A DNA stretch of 64,000 bases, taken from contig NC_015856.1 in assembly GCF_000221045.1 (NCBI RefSeq), positions 1,990,687 to 2,054,686 of the forward strand, read 5' to 3'. The notes below the pieces were generated by a model. The model saw only the letters and a list, made by a program, of their open reading frames with translations, ran no database searches and was not told the origin of the DNA. The stretch's first letter is position 1. Each line of letters opens with the position of its first letter. This document shows, one piece after another, positions 45,277-58,200 of the stretch. Source of the stretch: Collimonas fungivorans Ter331. GTDB taxonomy: Bacteria; Pseudomonadota; Gammaproteobacteria; Burkholderiales; Burkholderiaceae_D. Made by a program: the position numbers and the translations under genes.

Positions 45277-46500
45277 ATGCGACCAGCGTCTTTTCTGCGC
45301 AAAGCGTTTTGCACGATGTTCCTGCTCGTATGCGGGACTGCTTCCGCGCAAAGCACTTATCTCACCTCCGGCACATGCGATGGCTTGCCGCGGCTCGATC
45401 TCAAGGTCGCCAAGGGCATGTGCATGGGGCTGGTTGCCGAACACCTCGGTTTTGTGCGCGGCGTGGCCGCCATCGGCCAGGATATCTATGTGCTCGACAT
45501 GGGCGGCTGGGCCAGCAACCGCGGCAGCCTGCTGCGCCTGAACCTGAAGCAGGGCGGCAAGCCGGAAGTATTGCTGAGCAAGCTCAACATGCCCAACGCG
45601 ATTATCGCGACGCCGGACAAGCGGCTGCTGGTCAGCATGCAGGGCCGTATCGTGCACATCGATCCCGCCGCCAAGGATATCGCTGCCAGCATGCGGGACG
45701 TCGTGACCAACCTGCCAGGCACCGGTCGCCATCCGCTGGCAGCGATGGTGCTGGGCGCCGACAGTTCGCTGTACATCAATGTCGGCTCAGCCACCGACAA
45801 TTGCGAGATCAAGCCGGACCAGCCCGGCAAGGCGGTTTTTCCTTGCCCAGAGATTGGCGAGACGCCGCCGCGCGCCAGCGTATTGCACGCCAAACTGCCG
45901 GCGAACGGCGCGGCGCTCGATGCGCGCACTATACCGGTCCATGCGCGCGGCCTGCGCAACAGCATGGCGCTCGCACTTAGCCCGAACGGCACGCTGATCG
46001 CCGCCACCAACTCGCGCGACAACATCACCGTCGCCGATGCCAAGCTGTCTGATGCGGAACTGCCGCACGACACCCTGAGCTGGCTGGTTGCCGGCGCCGA
46101 TTACGGCTGGCCCTATTGTTTCGACAAACTCAGGACCAGCCCTGAATATCCAGGATTCGACTGCAGTAAAAAGACCGCTCCGGGCCGCCTGCTGCCGCCG
46201 CATGCGGCGCCGCTCGGCATGCTGATCTACAGCGGCAAGACCATGCCGGCATTGGCCGGACGCCTGGTCATCGGCTATCACGGCTATCGCGCCGCCGGCC
46301 ATAGGCTGGTCAGCCTGGCTTTGGATGCGAATTATCAGCCGGTGGGGGAACCAAAGGACCTGGTGTCGGGCTGGAATTTCCTGGCCGGCAAACATCCGAT
46401 GGGCGCGCCTGTGGGATTGGCGACGCTGGATGACGGCAGTGTGGTGATTACCGAAGACAGGAACGGCGCGTTGGTGCGCCTGGCGCCAGATACACGCTAG
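45277..46500 (+). CDS. Periplasmic sugar dehydrogenase-like beta-propeller (sorbosone dehydrogenase type)
   Basis: The 407-residue protein starts at the ATG at 45277; a TTG at 45262 is possible. The signal peptide ends near GTASAQS. It matches the PQQ-dependent soluble glucose/sorbosone dehydrogenase fold: GFVRGVAAIGQDIYVLDMGG, NMPNAIIATPDKRLLVS, HARGLRNSMALAL (with the His/Arg expected near the active site), WLVAGADYGWPYCFD and GMLIYSGKTMP. Cys pairs (CDGLPR, CMGL; NCEI, FPCPE; YCFD, FDCSK) suggest disulfides. The substrate is unknown. It has no downstream partner gene. Confidence 0.85.
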   Translation: MRPASFLRKAFCTMFLLVCGTASAQSTYLTSGTCDGLPRLDLKVAKGMCMGLVAEHLGFVRGVAAIGQDIYVLDMGGWASNRGSLLRLNLKQGGKPEVLLSKLNMPNAIIATPDKRLLVSMQGRIVHIDPAAKDIAASMRDVVTNLPGTGRHPLAAMVLGADSSLYINVGSATDNCEIKPDQPGKAVFPCPEIGETPPRASVLHAKLPANGAALDARTIPVHARGLRNSMALALSPNGTLIAATNSRDNITVADAKLSDAELPHDTLSWLVAGADYGWPYCFDKLRTSPEYPGFDCSKKTAPGRLLPPHAAPLGMLIYSGKTMPALAGRLVIGYHGYRAAGHRLVSLALDANYQPVGEPKDLVSGWNFLAGKHPMGAPVGLATLDDGSVVITEDRNGALVRLAPDTR

Positions 46501-46710
46501 TCCGCGCTGAAGGCGGCGTGTTTGTTGATTCGGTTAAAGCGCTGGGATTACCGATATGTGAGGAGATTCTAGCCATCCCATGCTATCTGCATGGTGACAA
46601 AGCTATTAGTGAATCTACTCACATATCGATATGGCCACATGTGAATCTGGGAGAGAGTCTAGCGGAGGAATATGACAGGCGTTTGACATTGGGAGCCTGT
46701 TTCCCGAAAA

Positions 46711-46731
46711 GACGGGGCGCAAAGCCCCGTC
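46711..46731 (-). terminator. Rho-independent terminator of the pirin remnant
   Basis: GACGGGGC-gcaaa-GCCCCGTC; read on the minus strand the stem is followed by TTTTC. It lies 4 bases after the stop of the pirin remnant. Confidence 0.7.
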
Positions 46732-46734
46732 GCT

Positions 46735-47067
46735 TTAGCCGTTTCCAGCGCGGATTTCTTCAATAAAAGCTTCGCCGTTGCGTAGCGCAGCGGGTGTCGT
46801 ATGCACCGAATAGTGGCCAAGGACCAGGTCGTGCCGATGCGGCGCCGCCGAACCGAGAACGAATTCGGTATCGGTGATCGCCTCGAATTCCACCGCTTCG
46901 TTCGACGCTTCGAAAGCCGCGAAATCCCCATGCCGCAACTCGTCCGGAACCGACACGGCGCCCGATGCAATGGCAGCCCACAGCACAGTGTGGCCCATCG
47001 GCGGCTGGTAGCGCCAGCGCTCGCCGGCTTTCAGCCGCACCGCCAGATAATTGATAGGCGGAGTGCC
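46735..47067 (-). pseudogene. C-terminal remnant of a pirin-family gene
   Basis: The minus-strand frame from about TGTPPINYLAVRLKAG to the stop at 46735 reads as the last third of a pirin-like bicupin: AGERWRYQPPMGHTVLW, FVLGSAAPHRHDLVLG and YSVHTTPAALRNGEA are typical. Upstream of about 47067 the frame stays open but the homology is lost, and no start codon with a ribosome site is seen. The front of the gene is therefore missing, probably lost when the CDI genes at 47366 onward arrived. A terminator still follows it. An intact, different pirin gene lies at the right edge of the window. Confidence 0.65.
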
Positions 47068-47365
47068 GTGGAGCCGCTTGGAGCTAGGGCACGGGGGTAT
47101 GTGGGGCTCATCACCAAGGCGCGGGCCGGGTTTGATGAAAAACTCGCAATGGCGATTGGCTCATTCGAAGAAACATGAGTCCGCAAGCGGAGAAAAATTG
47201 TAGTGATCCTAGGGAAAATATATCCATGTGGAAATGTTTCGATGCTATTCAGCAACAGTTTGTCAATGATTGAAAATTCTGCATCTTTTTGAAAAATTTC
47301 TTTAGGAAAACACAACACTGTTTTGTAAAATCGTGCCTCAGGGAAAATAAAAAGAAGGCAACAAA

Positions 47366-49195
47366 ATGGGGAAGTACACCTTATCCAACCAAGGTGGTGG
47401 AAAAGTATCGGCGTTAGCAAGGGGAACAGGAGTAAGTCTGGTACTGGCGACCGCTATGCACGGCAGCTTGGCTCAGACAATCCAGCCGCCCGACTTGGAA
47501 GAACTGCGCCGCCGTGACCCAAGTGTGCAGACACCGTCGAGCGAAGAACAACGGCGACGCAGTCAGGGCGAGTTGCAGGAACGCCAACGGCTGTTGCAAG
47601 CGCCTAACGTCAGCCTGGAAGACAAGGCCGCCGCGGAAGCGCTCGAGGGTTTGAGCCTGCCCAGCGAAACTCCTTGCTTCGCAATCCACCAGTTTGTCCT
47701 CGAAGTCCCGCCCCAGTTGTCGGCTGCCAGCCGCGCTGCCGGCGCGAGCGACTTGCCGTTCGATCATTTCCGCTTTGCCCAGGACTACTTACGAAAATAC
47801 GATGGGGCCTGCGTTGGCAAAAGCGGCCTGAACCTGATCGTCAAGCGCCTGACCAGCCAGATTCTGGCGCGCGGCTACAGCACCACGCGCATCGGCATTC
47901 CCGGACAAGACATCGCGGGAGGTGTCTTGAAGCTGGTGCTGGTTCCTGGCGTGATCCGCACTATTCGTCTTTCCGACCCGAACCTCTACGGCACCTGGCG
48001 CAGCGCATTCCCAACCGGCCCCGGCGAGCTGCTCAACCTGCGCGATCTGGAGCAGGGACTGGAGCAGATGAAGCGCATTCCCAGCCAGGATGTCGACATG
48101 CAGATCGTTCCCGGTGAAATACCGGGCGAGAGTGATGTGGTGATTGAGGTGAAGCGCAGCAAGCCGTGGAAATTTACCGGGACCCTTGACGACAGTGGTG
48201 CAAAAGGCACAGGGAAATTGCAGGCGGGATTGAATTTCGCTTTGGATAACCCTCTGGGTTTGAACGACATGTTCAACATTGGTCTCAGTACCGACGCTGA
48301 TCGCAAAGCTGGCCAGCGCGGCACCAGTGGAAACAATGTGTATTACGCCGTCCCTGCCGGTTACTGGAATTTTGCGGTTTCGGGCAGCACCTATGATTAT
48401 CATCAAGAGGTCGCGGGAGCCAATCAGACCTTCGTTTCCAGCGGCAAGTCACGCAATCTGGAACTGAAGGTTACTCAGCTGTTCCAGCGGGACCAGGCGC
48501 AAAAGAACAGCTGGCAATTCAGGGTAGGCAAGCGCTGGAACCACGCCTACGTCGAGGATACAGAAATCGCGGTACAAGAACGCAATACCACGTTTGCCGA
48601 GCTGGCCTGGGTGCACACGCACTACATTGGCAGCGCTCAACTCGATTTCACGTTTGCCAATAAATGGGGCGTCAATTGGTTCAACGGGCAGACCTATGCC
48701 AAGAATCTGCTGGGGCAGGAAGACTCGAGCACCAACAATCTGCATTACACCTTGCAGACCGTGGATGCCACCCTGAGCCTGCCATTCCATATCGCCAGCC
48801 AACCGTTGACCTATATCGGCACGTTCCGTGGACAGGCAACCCGTTCGCCGCTGTATCTGGCGGACCAGCTCAGCTTTGGCAACCGCTACACCGTGCGTGG
48901 CTTCGATGGCGAACTGACCCTGGCAGGCGAGCGCGGTTTTTATGTGCGCAATGAGCTGAACCTGCCGATCGCCAGCAGCGGCCAGTCGGCTTATCTCGGC
49001 CTGGACTATGGGCAGGTGTACGGCCCCAGCGTAGCAAACCTCCTCGGCAACAAACTCGCCGGCGCTACCGTTGGTTTGCGCGGCGGTTTGTTCGGCTTGT
49101 CTTACGACCTGTTTTCCAGCTGGGCATTGGTCAAGCCGCAGGGTTTCAATACCGCGACGCCGGCAGTGGGTTTCAGTCTCTCGTATCAATATTAA
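47366..49195 (+). CDS. cdiB: Two-partner secretion transporter CdiB (TpsB)
   Basis: The 609-residue protein exports CdiA across the outer membrane. The N-terminal signal region ends near HGSLAQ. A Pro/Arg/Gln-rich helix plug-linker follows (PDLEELRRRDPSVQ). Two POTRA domains span about 100-270 (CFAIHQFVLE, GLNLIVKRLTSQILARGY), then a 16-strand barrel. The hallmark VRGF motif is present at 509-512 (NRYTVRGFDGE), and the barrel closes with GFSLSYQY. It starts at ATG 47366 and is 38 bases upstream of cdiA. B-A-I order is the enterobacterial type rather than the A-I-B order typical of Burkholderia. Confidence 0.95.
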   Translation: MGKYTLSNQGGGKVSALARGTGVSLVLATAMHGSLAQTIQPPDLEELRRRDPSVQTPSSEEQRRRSQGELQERQRLLQAPNVSLEDKAAAEALEGLSLPSETPCFAIHQFVLEVPPQLSAASRAAGASDLPFDHFRFAQDYLRKYDGACVGKSGLNLIVKRLTSQILARGYSTTRIGIPGQDIAGGVLKLVLVPGVIRTIRLSDPNLYGTWRSAFPTGPGELLNLRDLEQGLEQMKRIPSQDVDMQIVPGEIPGESDVVIEVKRSKPWKFTGTLDDSGAKGTGKLQAGLNFALDNPLGLNDMFNIGLSTDADRKAGQRGTSGNNVYYAVPAGYWNFAVSGSTYDYHQEVAGANQTFVSSGKSRNLELKVTQLFQRDQAQKNSWQFRVGKRWNHAYVEDTEIAVQERNTTFAELAWVHTHYIGSAQLDFTFANKWGVNWFNGQTYAKNLLGQEDSSTNNLHYTLQTVDATLSLPFHIASQPLTYIGTFRGQATRSPLYLADQLSFGNRYTVRGFDGELTLAGERGFYVRNELNLPIASSGQSAYLGLDYGQVYGPSVANLLGNKLAGATVGLRGGLFGLSYDLFSSWALVKPQGFNTATPAVGFSLSYQY

Positions 49196-49233
49196 TCGCC
49201 ATATAAAAACTATTTCCCGGAATTGGAAGAACG

Positions 49234-52200
49234 ATGAACTCGCAAGCCTACCGCGTCATTTTTAGCAAACAACGTCATGCCTTGGTGGTGGTGGCTGAGA
49301 ACGTTTCCAACCAAACAAAGGGGAGTGGCAGCCAGTCTGGCGGCATAGCAAGCTGGCCGTTGATGCGCCTGGTGCATTTAGCTGTTGCCGTTGCTGCCCT
49401 GTTTGGCGGCGTCACGGCGGTGAATGCGCAGATCGTCGCCGATCCGAATGCCGGCGGCCATCGTCCTGCTGTCGGGACCACGGCGAACGGTTTGCCGCTG
49501 GTGAATATCGTGGCGCCAAATTCTTCGGGCCTGAGCCACAATCAGTACAACCAGTTTTCGGTCGGCAGCCAAGGCGCGATACTCAATAACTCGCCGACGA
49601 TCAGTCAAACGCAGCAGGCAGGATACGTTCAGGGCAATCCCAACCTGACCAATGGCAGCGCCAGAATCATCCTCAACGAAGTGACAGGCACGAGCCGTTC
49701 CCAGCTTAACGGTTATATCGAAGTGGCTGGACAGCGTGCACAAGTCATCGTTGCCAATCCGAACGGGATCTCCGTGGCAGGGGGCGGCTTCATCAACACC
49801 TCGCGCGGCGTCCTTACGACCGGTACGCCGGTGCTGGGAAGCGACGGCAGCCTGAGTGGATTTCGCGTCACCGGCGGCGATATCCAGATCGGCAGCAGCG
49901 GACTCAGTGCCTCCAATACCGACCAGCTTGACCTGATTTCGAGAAGTGTTTCCGTGAACGGCCAGTTATGGGCCAATCAGCTGAACGTCGTCACCGGAAC
50001 CAACCAGGTCAACTACAGCGATTTGGGCGTACAGATCATCGCGGGCGACAACAACAAGCCGACGGTCAGCATCGATATTGCCCAGCTGGGCGGCATGTAT
50101 GCCAACAAGATTCGCCTGATCGGCACCGAAGCGGGTGTCGGCGTGGCCAGTCTAGGCAATGTGGCCGCGCAAGCCGGCGATGTGAATATCGACAGCCAAG
50201 GCAAAATCACCCTGAATGGCAAAACGAATGCCACTGGCGGTGTGACGATACACAGCGCGGACAGCGTGATCAATACCGGCACGGTGTATGGCCAGCAGGC
50301 GGTACAGCTTTCCGCCAACGGACAAATTGCCAATAGCGGTACCGTTGCCGCACAAGGCGACCTGACGCTATTCTCGGGCAGCATCAATTCGACGGGCGTG
50401 CTGGGCGCGGGGGTCGATGCGAACGGCAACGCCTCGCAGGCTGGCAGCCTGAACCTGATCGCTGCTGGCGGCATCAGCGCAACCGGCCAGAACCTGGCTG
50501 GAGCAAATGTCGCAATGAATGGCGCGAGCCTGAACCTGGCGCATTCGCAAACCAGCGCCGCCGGCAATGTCGCCTTGACTGCGCGCGGCGGCGATATTGA
50601 TCACACCGGCGGTAACTTGCAGGCTGCAGGCGCTGCGTTAAATGCCACAGGTGCGGTGAGCAATGATCAAGGCCAAATCAATGTGTCGCAGTTGACCAGC
50701 AATTCGGCGGGGCTGTCGAACGTCGGCGGGAACATCACGCAATCCGGAGCCGGAAATACGGACATCACGACCACAGGCGCGCTCAACAACAGCACCGGCA
50801 TCATCACCACCAACGGCCAGAACCTGGCAATCCGATCTGCCAGCCTTAACAATAACGGTGGTCAAATCAATCATGCCGGGGCGGGCGCGGCAACGATACA
50901 GAGCGGAGCAACGACGAACGCACAAGGCGTCATTGGAAGCAACGGGCAATTAATCCTGACGGCCGGCAGCCTGAATAATCAAGCGGGTCGCCTTGGCTCG
51001 GCGGGTACGGCCAACGTCCATGTGACGGGCGATATTGGCAACGCACAGGGAACGATGCAATCCGGCGGGGCATTGACGGTTGCAGGAAACAATATCGACA
51101 ATACGACAGGCACTATCTCGTCCTTGAATGCCGATGGCTTGGTGCTCACGGCCAGCGGCCAGCTCACGAATGCTGCCAACGGCGTCGTTGGCGGCAATGG
51201 CGATCTGAATCTGTCCGCAGGTTCCGTGTTCAACGGCGGCAAGATCACGGCCAGCAATAACTTGACGAGCGTGGTTGCCGGCGGCGTTGACAATAGCAAC
51301 GGTCTCCTGGCGGCCGGCAAGAACCTGACTGCCAGCGCTGCGGCCATCAAGAATGCAAATGGCACTATCGACGCTTCCAATGTAACGTTGGCGGTGCCGC
51401 AGCTGGACAACAGCAACGGAAAAATCTCAAGCAATCAGTTAACCATCCGTAGCGCCAACCTGACCAACCAGCACGGTCAAATCAGCCAGTTCGGCAGCGA
51501 CCTTACGACCATTGCTGTCGCCGGAGCGCTGGATAACAGCAATGGCGGTCTGTTGCAAATCAACGGCAGCGATCTGAATATTTCAACACAGTCGTTGGTC
51601 AATGACAGCGGTACGATCGCACATGCCGGCAGTGGGACATTCGCTATCAGCGATGCAGGGGGACTGTCCAACAAAAACGGCAATATCGCCACCAACGGCC
51701 AGCTGAACCTGGCTGCCGGCAGCCTGAATAATCAGGCAGGTCATATCACTTCGACCGGGCAAGCCAATATCCGCCTGACCGGCGATATTGGCAACGCACA
51801 AGGAACTATCCAGTCGGGGAAAGCATTGACCGTTGCCGGGAATAATGTCGACAATGCGGCGGGAACCGTGACTTCGCTGAGTGCCGATGGCCTCACGCTG
51901 ACCGCAAGCGGACAACTGACGAATGCGGCCAGCGGCATCATCGGCGGCAATGGGGACTTGAACCTCTCGGCAGGTTCGGTCGTTAACGGTGGCAAGATAA
52001 CCGCCAGCAATAATTTGATCAGCGCAGTTGCCAGCAGCTTCGATAACAGCAACGGCCTTCTGGCCGCCGGCAAGAATTTAACTGCCAGCGCCATCTCCAC
52101 CAAAAACGCAAACGGTACTATCGACGCTGCCAACGTTGCTTTGACCATTCCACAACTGGACAACAGCAGCGGCAAGATCACCGGTGACCAGTTAGCGATC

Positions 52201-55200
52201 CACAGCACCAATCTGATCAATCAGCACGGTCAAATCAGTCAGTTCGGCAACAGTGCCACAAACATTGCTGTCGCTGGCGCGCTGGACAATAGCAGCGGCG
52301 GTCTGCTGCAAACCAATGGCAGCGACCTGAACATTACGTCACAAGCGCTTGTAAACGACGGCGGCACAATTGCGCATTCCGGCGTTGGAGCACTGACCAT
52401 CAATAACATAGGCGCGGTTTCCAACAAAAACGGCAACATCGGGACAAATGGTCAACTGAGTCTGACCGCCAACAGTTTGAATAACCAGGCTGGCAGCATC
52501 ACTGCAAAAGGGCTGGAAAACATACGCGTCGCCGGCGACATTGCCAACGCGCTGGGAACAATACAGGCGGGCGGCGCATTAGCTGCCGCAGGAGCCAATG
52601 TCGATAATACGGCGGGAAATATCACGTCCCTGAACGCCGACGGCTTAACGCTCACGGCCAGTGGCCAGCTCACCAATGCCAACGCCGGTACGATTGCCGG
52701 TAATGGCGATCTGGCGTTGACCGCCGCGAGTGCAGTTAATGGCGGCAAGATCACCGGCAAACGCAATGTCACGGCCACGGTGGCCAATAGTTTCGACAAC
52801 AGCAACGGGAAACTGGCCGCCGGCATTGCTGTGACGGTCAGCGCAGCTTCCTTTAAAAATGCTAATGGTGTTGTGGATGCCGCGGCGGTCGCACTGACTG
52901 TACCGCAACTGGACAACAGCAGCGGCAAGATCACAGCCGATCAGATCAGCATCGTCAGCGCCAATCTTGCCAATCAACACGGTCAGATCATTCAGTACGG
53001 TACTGCCGCCACGACCATTGCGGTCGGCGGAACCCTGGATAATAGCAACGGCGGCCTGTTGCAGACCAATAGCGCTGATTTGTCGTTGACGCCGCTAGCC
53101 CTGAACAATACTGGCGGCACAATTGCGCTGTCCGGCAGCGGCGCCCTGACGATCAGCGTGGCTAACGGCGCAGGCAGTTTGTCGAATGCAGGCGGCAGCA
53201 TCGGCGGCAACGGACAGACGACGGTATCGGCTGCAAGCATCGCCAATCAGGGCGGTTCCGTATTTGCGCAAAACCAGCTGAATGTGACGGCGTCACAGGG
53301 CGGTGTCGATAACAGCGCTGGCGGCTATATCGGTGGCAGCAGCCTGAATCTGAATGCCGCACACGGCCAGATCAACAACTCCTCGGGCAAGATCGAGGGA
53401 ACCCAGCAGGCTGTCACGCTCAATGCGCAAAGCTTGAATAACGCCGGCGGCACAGTGCAGAGCATCGGCGCCGCGCCGCTGAACATCACCACTGCCCAAG
53501 CGATCAGTAATACGGTGGCCAATAGCGTCGGCGGTTTCATCGGCGGCAGCGGTACTGTCAACCTCAATGCGGGATCGTTCGACAATAGCGGCGGTACTGT
53601 CTACGGTAAAAACAATCTGGTCCTGCAATCGAACGGCGCGCTGACAAATAATTATGGTGTGATCCAGGGCGCGGCCAGTGTCACTGCAAGCGCTGCCGGT
53701 GCACTGAACAACGCGAATGGTCGCATCGAGGCGAATGGCAGCTCGGCGACATTCACGGTTTCCGGTAGTGGCATTGACAATACGTCAGGACGCATCGCCA
53801 ATACCGGGAACGGCCTGAGCCAGATCAACGGCGGCAGCCAGGTGGTCAATCGGCAGGGCACAATCGGTGGCAATGGCGAACTCGATATCAATGCAGGCAA
53901 TCTCGACAACAGTCAGCAAGGGCAGGTGATTGCCGGAGGCAACCTGGTGCTCAATACCGGCGGTACGGTCAACAACAATGCCGGCAATCTGTACGCCGGG
54001 CAAAACGTGCAACTGAATCAAGGCGGCGCGGTGCTGACGAATGTCGGCGGCAGGATCGGCGCGGCGGGAAATACCATGTTGAATGTGGCCAGCCTCGATA
54101 ATACCTTCGGCCTCGTCGGCAGCACCAGCGGTGCAGGCAGCGACATCGGCATTGCGGCCAGCAGCTTCAACAATAATTTAGGCACGGTGGCCAGCGGCCG
54201 CGACTTGTCGATCACTGCGCCGACCATCGCCAACAACGGCAAAGTAGTGGCGGGACGGGATGCCACGATCAATCTGCAGGGCGACTACGCCAATACGGCG
54301 GGCAATCTCCTGACGGCCAATCGCAACCTGACGCTGAACACTACCGGCAATCTGATCAATACCGGCACGCTGGCGGCGGTCGCCGGATTAACATTGAATG
54401 CCGCCAATGTGGATAACCAGTCTACCGGTCTCATCAATAGCAGCGCCACCACCATTCAGGCCAGCAACGCCATCACGAACACTGGCCGCATCTATGGCGA
54501 CGATATAGCCCTTGGGGCGCAATCGTTGACTAATGACGTTGATGTCGGCAGCGGCCAGGCTGGAGCGATTGCTGCGCGCAATAGCATCAATATTGGCGCT
54601 GCCAACGTTGTCAATCGCGAGCATGCCATCATCCAGAGCCTGGGCGACATGACTTTTGCAAGGACGCTTGACGCCAACCATAAGGCCGTCGGCACAGCGG
54701 ACAGCATCACTAACAGTTCTGCCATCATCGATGCCGGCGGCAATCTGGTGTTCCAGACCGTGCAATTGAACAATACCAATGCACACTTCGCGACCACGCA
54801 ACAGGTCGATCCGACCCAGACCACGCACGTCACGCAATATGCGACATGGGTTGAGCCAACCGTTTGGTACACGCCGGATCAAGTGACATGGAGCGACAGC
54901 GGCGACGGTGGGATTGTGCTGGTGGTGCCGGGCAATAACCGTTTTGAGAAATTCTACAAACAAGACTATACCCAGACTGTCTCGAAGACCGTGGTCACCA
55001 GCAGCGATCCGGGCAAGATCAGTTCGGGCGGCGGCATGGTCTTGTCGGGCAACATCACCAACGACAAGAGCACGATCATTGCAGGCGGCACCTTGTCTGG
55101 AACGACCGGCAATATCAACAATATTGGCGCGACAGGGACAACCGATACGGTCAGCCACATGACCGCCAATGAAAATTACTACCACTACGTCGACGGCCAT

Positions 55201-58200
55201 CCTCATCAAAACCATTACAACTACGATAATGGCGGCGCCGCCTATGATGTCGCGTTGCCTTCGACGCCGCTGGCATTGCAGGTATGGACCGTACAGCAGA
55301 ACACTGCGCCGAATAGCGGCGCCAACCCGGCTCTGGGGCAAGGTGTCGGGGCTATTGCCGTGCCGACCGTTGGCGGCTTGGCCTTGGGAGCCAATCAGGG
55401 CAGCCAGACCGTCACCGGTCCTGGCGGTTACGGCGTTACCGCCGCAGGCGGCACGGCTGGCAACGGCGCAGGTGCCGACGGCAATAATCAAGGTATTGCT
55501 GCGGCAGGCGGTACAGCAGGCGGCAGTGCAGGTGTCGGCGGCAGCAATCAAGGTGTTGCCGCAGCAGGCGGCACTGCCGGCGGTGGTACAAAAACCAGCG
55601 GCAACACCCAGACTGTCGGGAGCGCCCGCAATCCATTGCCTAACCTGGTACTGCCGAACAACCGCCTGTTCACGATCCAGGCCAACCCGGGCCAGCATTT
55701 CCTGGTTGCTACCGATCCCGCATTTACCAACTACGGCAATTTCCTTTCCAGCGACTACATGCTGGGCCTGCTTGGCATCAGTCCGCAGAGCACCGAAAAA
55801 CGTCTGGGCGACGGTTTCTACGAGCAAAAGCTGGTCAACGATCAGGTTGCACAACTGACCGGCAAACGTTTCCTGGGCGACTATGCCAGCAACGAAGAGG
55901 AATACAAATCCTTGATGGAGGCCGGGGTCGCCACGGCCAAGCAGTTCCAGCTTACCCCTGGCATTGCCTTGACCGCGGAGCAGATGGCCTCGCTGACCTC
56001 TGATATTGTCTGGATGGTGTCACAGGACGTGACCTTGCCGGACGGCAGCCATGCCCAGGTGCTGGCGCCCGTCGTTTATCTGACACGCGCTGACGCCGGC
56101 GATATCGCACCGACCGGCGCGTTGATTTCCGGTAAAGATATTGACCTGACCATCAACGGCACGCTCAAAAATGGCGGTACGCTTCAATCGTCCAACAACA
56201 TGATTGTCCAGGCCACGGATATTGCCAATACCGGTAACATCCGCAGCACCGGTGCCGATGGCGCGGTTATCCTCGTGGCGCAGAACGACATCCTGAACAA
56301 TGGCGGCAGCATTTCCGGCCACCGGGTTGGCATATTGGCCGGCCGCGATGTCACGATGAGCACCGATGCCGTATCGGCGACAGGCGCACAGGGCACGAAT
56401 ATCGCCCTGAGCCGCGTCGCCAGCGTCAACGCTGATCAACTGTCGGTACAGGCTGGCCGCGACATCAACCTGGTCGCAGCGGCGGTCAATACTACCGGCG
56501 ATGCTGCATTGTCGGCCGGACGTGATTTGAACCTGACGACGGTCAGCACGCAACGCAGTTATAACGTCACCTACAACAGCGATAACCATCTCTACGAGAA
56601 CAAGACCCAGGTCAACGGCAGCGCGATCAATGCCGGCGGCAACCTGGCCTTGATCGCAGGCCAGGACTTGAATGTGGCGGCGGCTACCGTTAATGCGGGT
56701 GCGCAACTGGCGGCCGTTGCGGGGCGTGATGTCAATATCGGTACTGCGCAACAAACCAGCAGCGTGGATCAGGCGATCTACACGACGTCGCATGGCATGC
56801 TGTCGTCGTCAAGCAGCCGATCGCAGATGAATAGCGATACAACGGATGCCGTAGGCAGCAGTTTTACCGGCAAGAGTATAGCTATCCAGTCGGGCCGCGA
56901 CACCAACGTACAAGGCAGTCAGGTGATTGCTAAGGATGATCTGAGCATGAATGCCGGGCGTGACCTGAATATCGTCAGCGCCCAGCAGACCAGTAAGGAC
57001 AGCTTCTCCGCAGAAGAAAAGAAATCCGGTTTCTCAGGCAGTTTCCTGACCGGCGTCAGCGTCGGCAAGAATGCCCAGGATCAGCATCAGAATGGCACTA
57101 GCGTCAACCAGATCGGTAGCGATATCAGTGGTGGCAACGTATATACCAGCAGCGGACGTGACACCACGATCACTGCCAGCGCCGTGACTGCCGACAACAA
57201 CATCGCTATCAATGCCGGACGTGATGTCAACGTTCTTGCTGCGGCTAATACACAAACCTCGCAGAACGATGGTCACAGTAGCGGCACCAGCATTGGTGTG
57301 ATGGGCGGCGCCAATTTCCGCTTCACGAATTACAGCAACACCAGCGCGGAACAGAACGGTAGCGGCAATAGTGCTACGCAAAGCACCAGCTTGATCTCGG
57401 CCAATGGCGGTAATCTGAGCATGCAGGCCGGATTGGATAAGCAATACAAGGGTACTGGCCAGGGGAACGTGACTACCCAGGGAGCAGAATTGCTCGCCAA
57501 AAATCAAATGAGCATCGGCGGTAATGCGGTCGACCTGCAGGCGATCCAGGACAGTAGCAGCAGTCAATTCCACGCCGAGACCCACAGTGTGACCTTGGGC
57601 AGCAGTCTAACGGGCGCTATCGGCGGCGCGCTCACCAAGATCGGCGACATGGCCACCGAAAGCCAGAACACCAGCAATGACCGTCTGAAGGGGGCACTGG
57701 CTCTCAAGGCCGGTTACGACGCCTATAAGCTCGCCAGCGGCGCGTCTGCGACCGTTTCTTCCGCAGAAGCGACGGATCCCAATCCGAGTAGCAGTGGTGG
57801 TGGCATCGGTATTAGTGTGAATCTCGGCACCAGCCAAAGCAGACAGGATAGCAAGAACAACGCAACCCAGGCACGCGGCACCACTGCGCAAGCTAGTACT
57901 ATCGCCATTACCAGCCGGGAAGGCGATATCAGCATGGAAGGCGCCAAACTGCAGGCGCAGGACATTAGTCTCGACGCTGCCAAAAACATCAATCTGAGCG
58001 CCGCCAAAAGCACTGCGGACCTGCAATCTTCCAACAGCGGCAGCAGCGCCGGTATTGGCGCTACGCTTGGCTCTAACGGTCAGCAGACTGGTTTGAGTTT
58101 CCAAATTGGTGCATCAGTTTCCAAGGGCCACGCCAACGGCACTGAGACCACGTACGACAACACCCAGATTAGCGCCACGAACCAGCTCAGCGTCAAGAGC

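Noticed and set aside
50941..53199. CRISPR-like periodic repeats
   Set aside because: The period is 753 bases and the copies are coding FHA repeats, not short repeats with unique spacers.
54388..55854. 488-codon minus-strand frame within cdiA
   Set aside because: Antisense of repetitive beta-helix coding sequence; such repeats often leave the opposite strand open.
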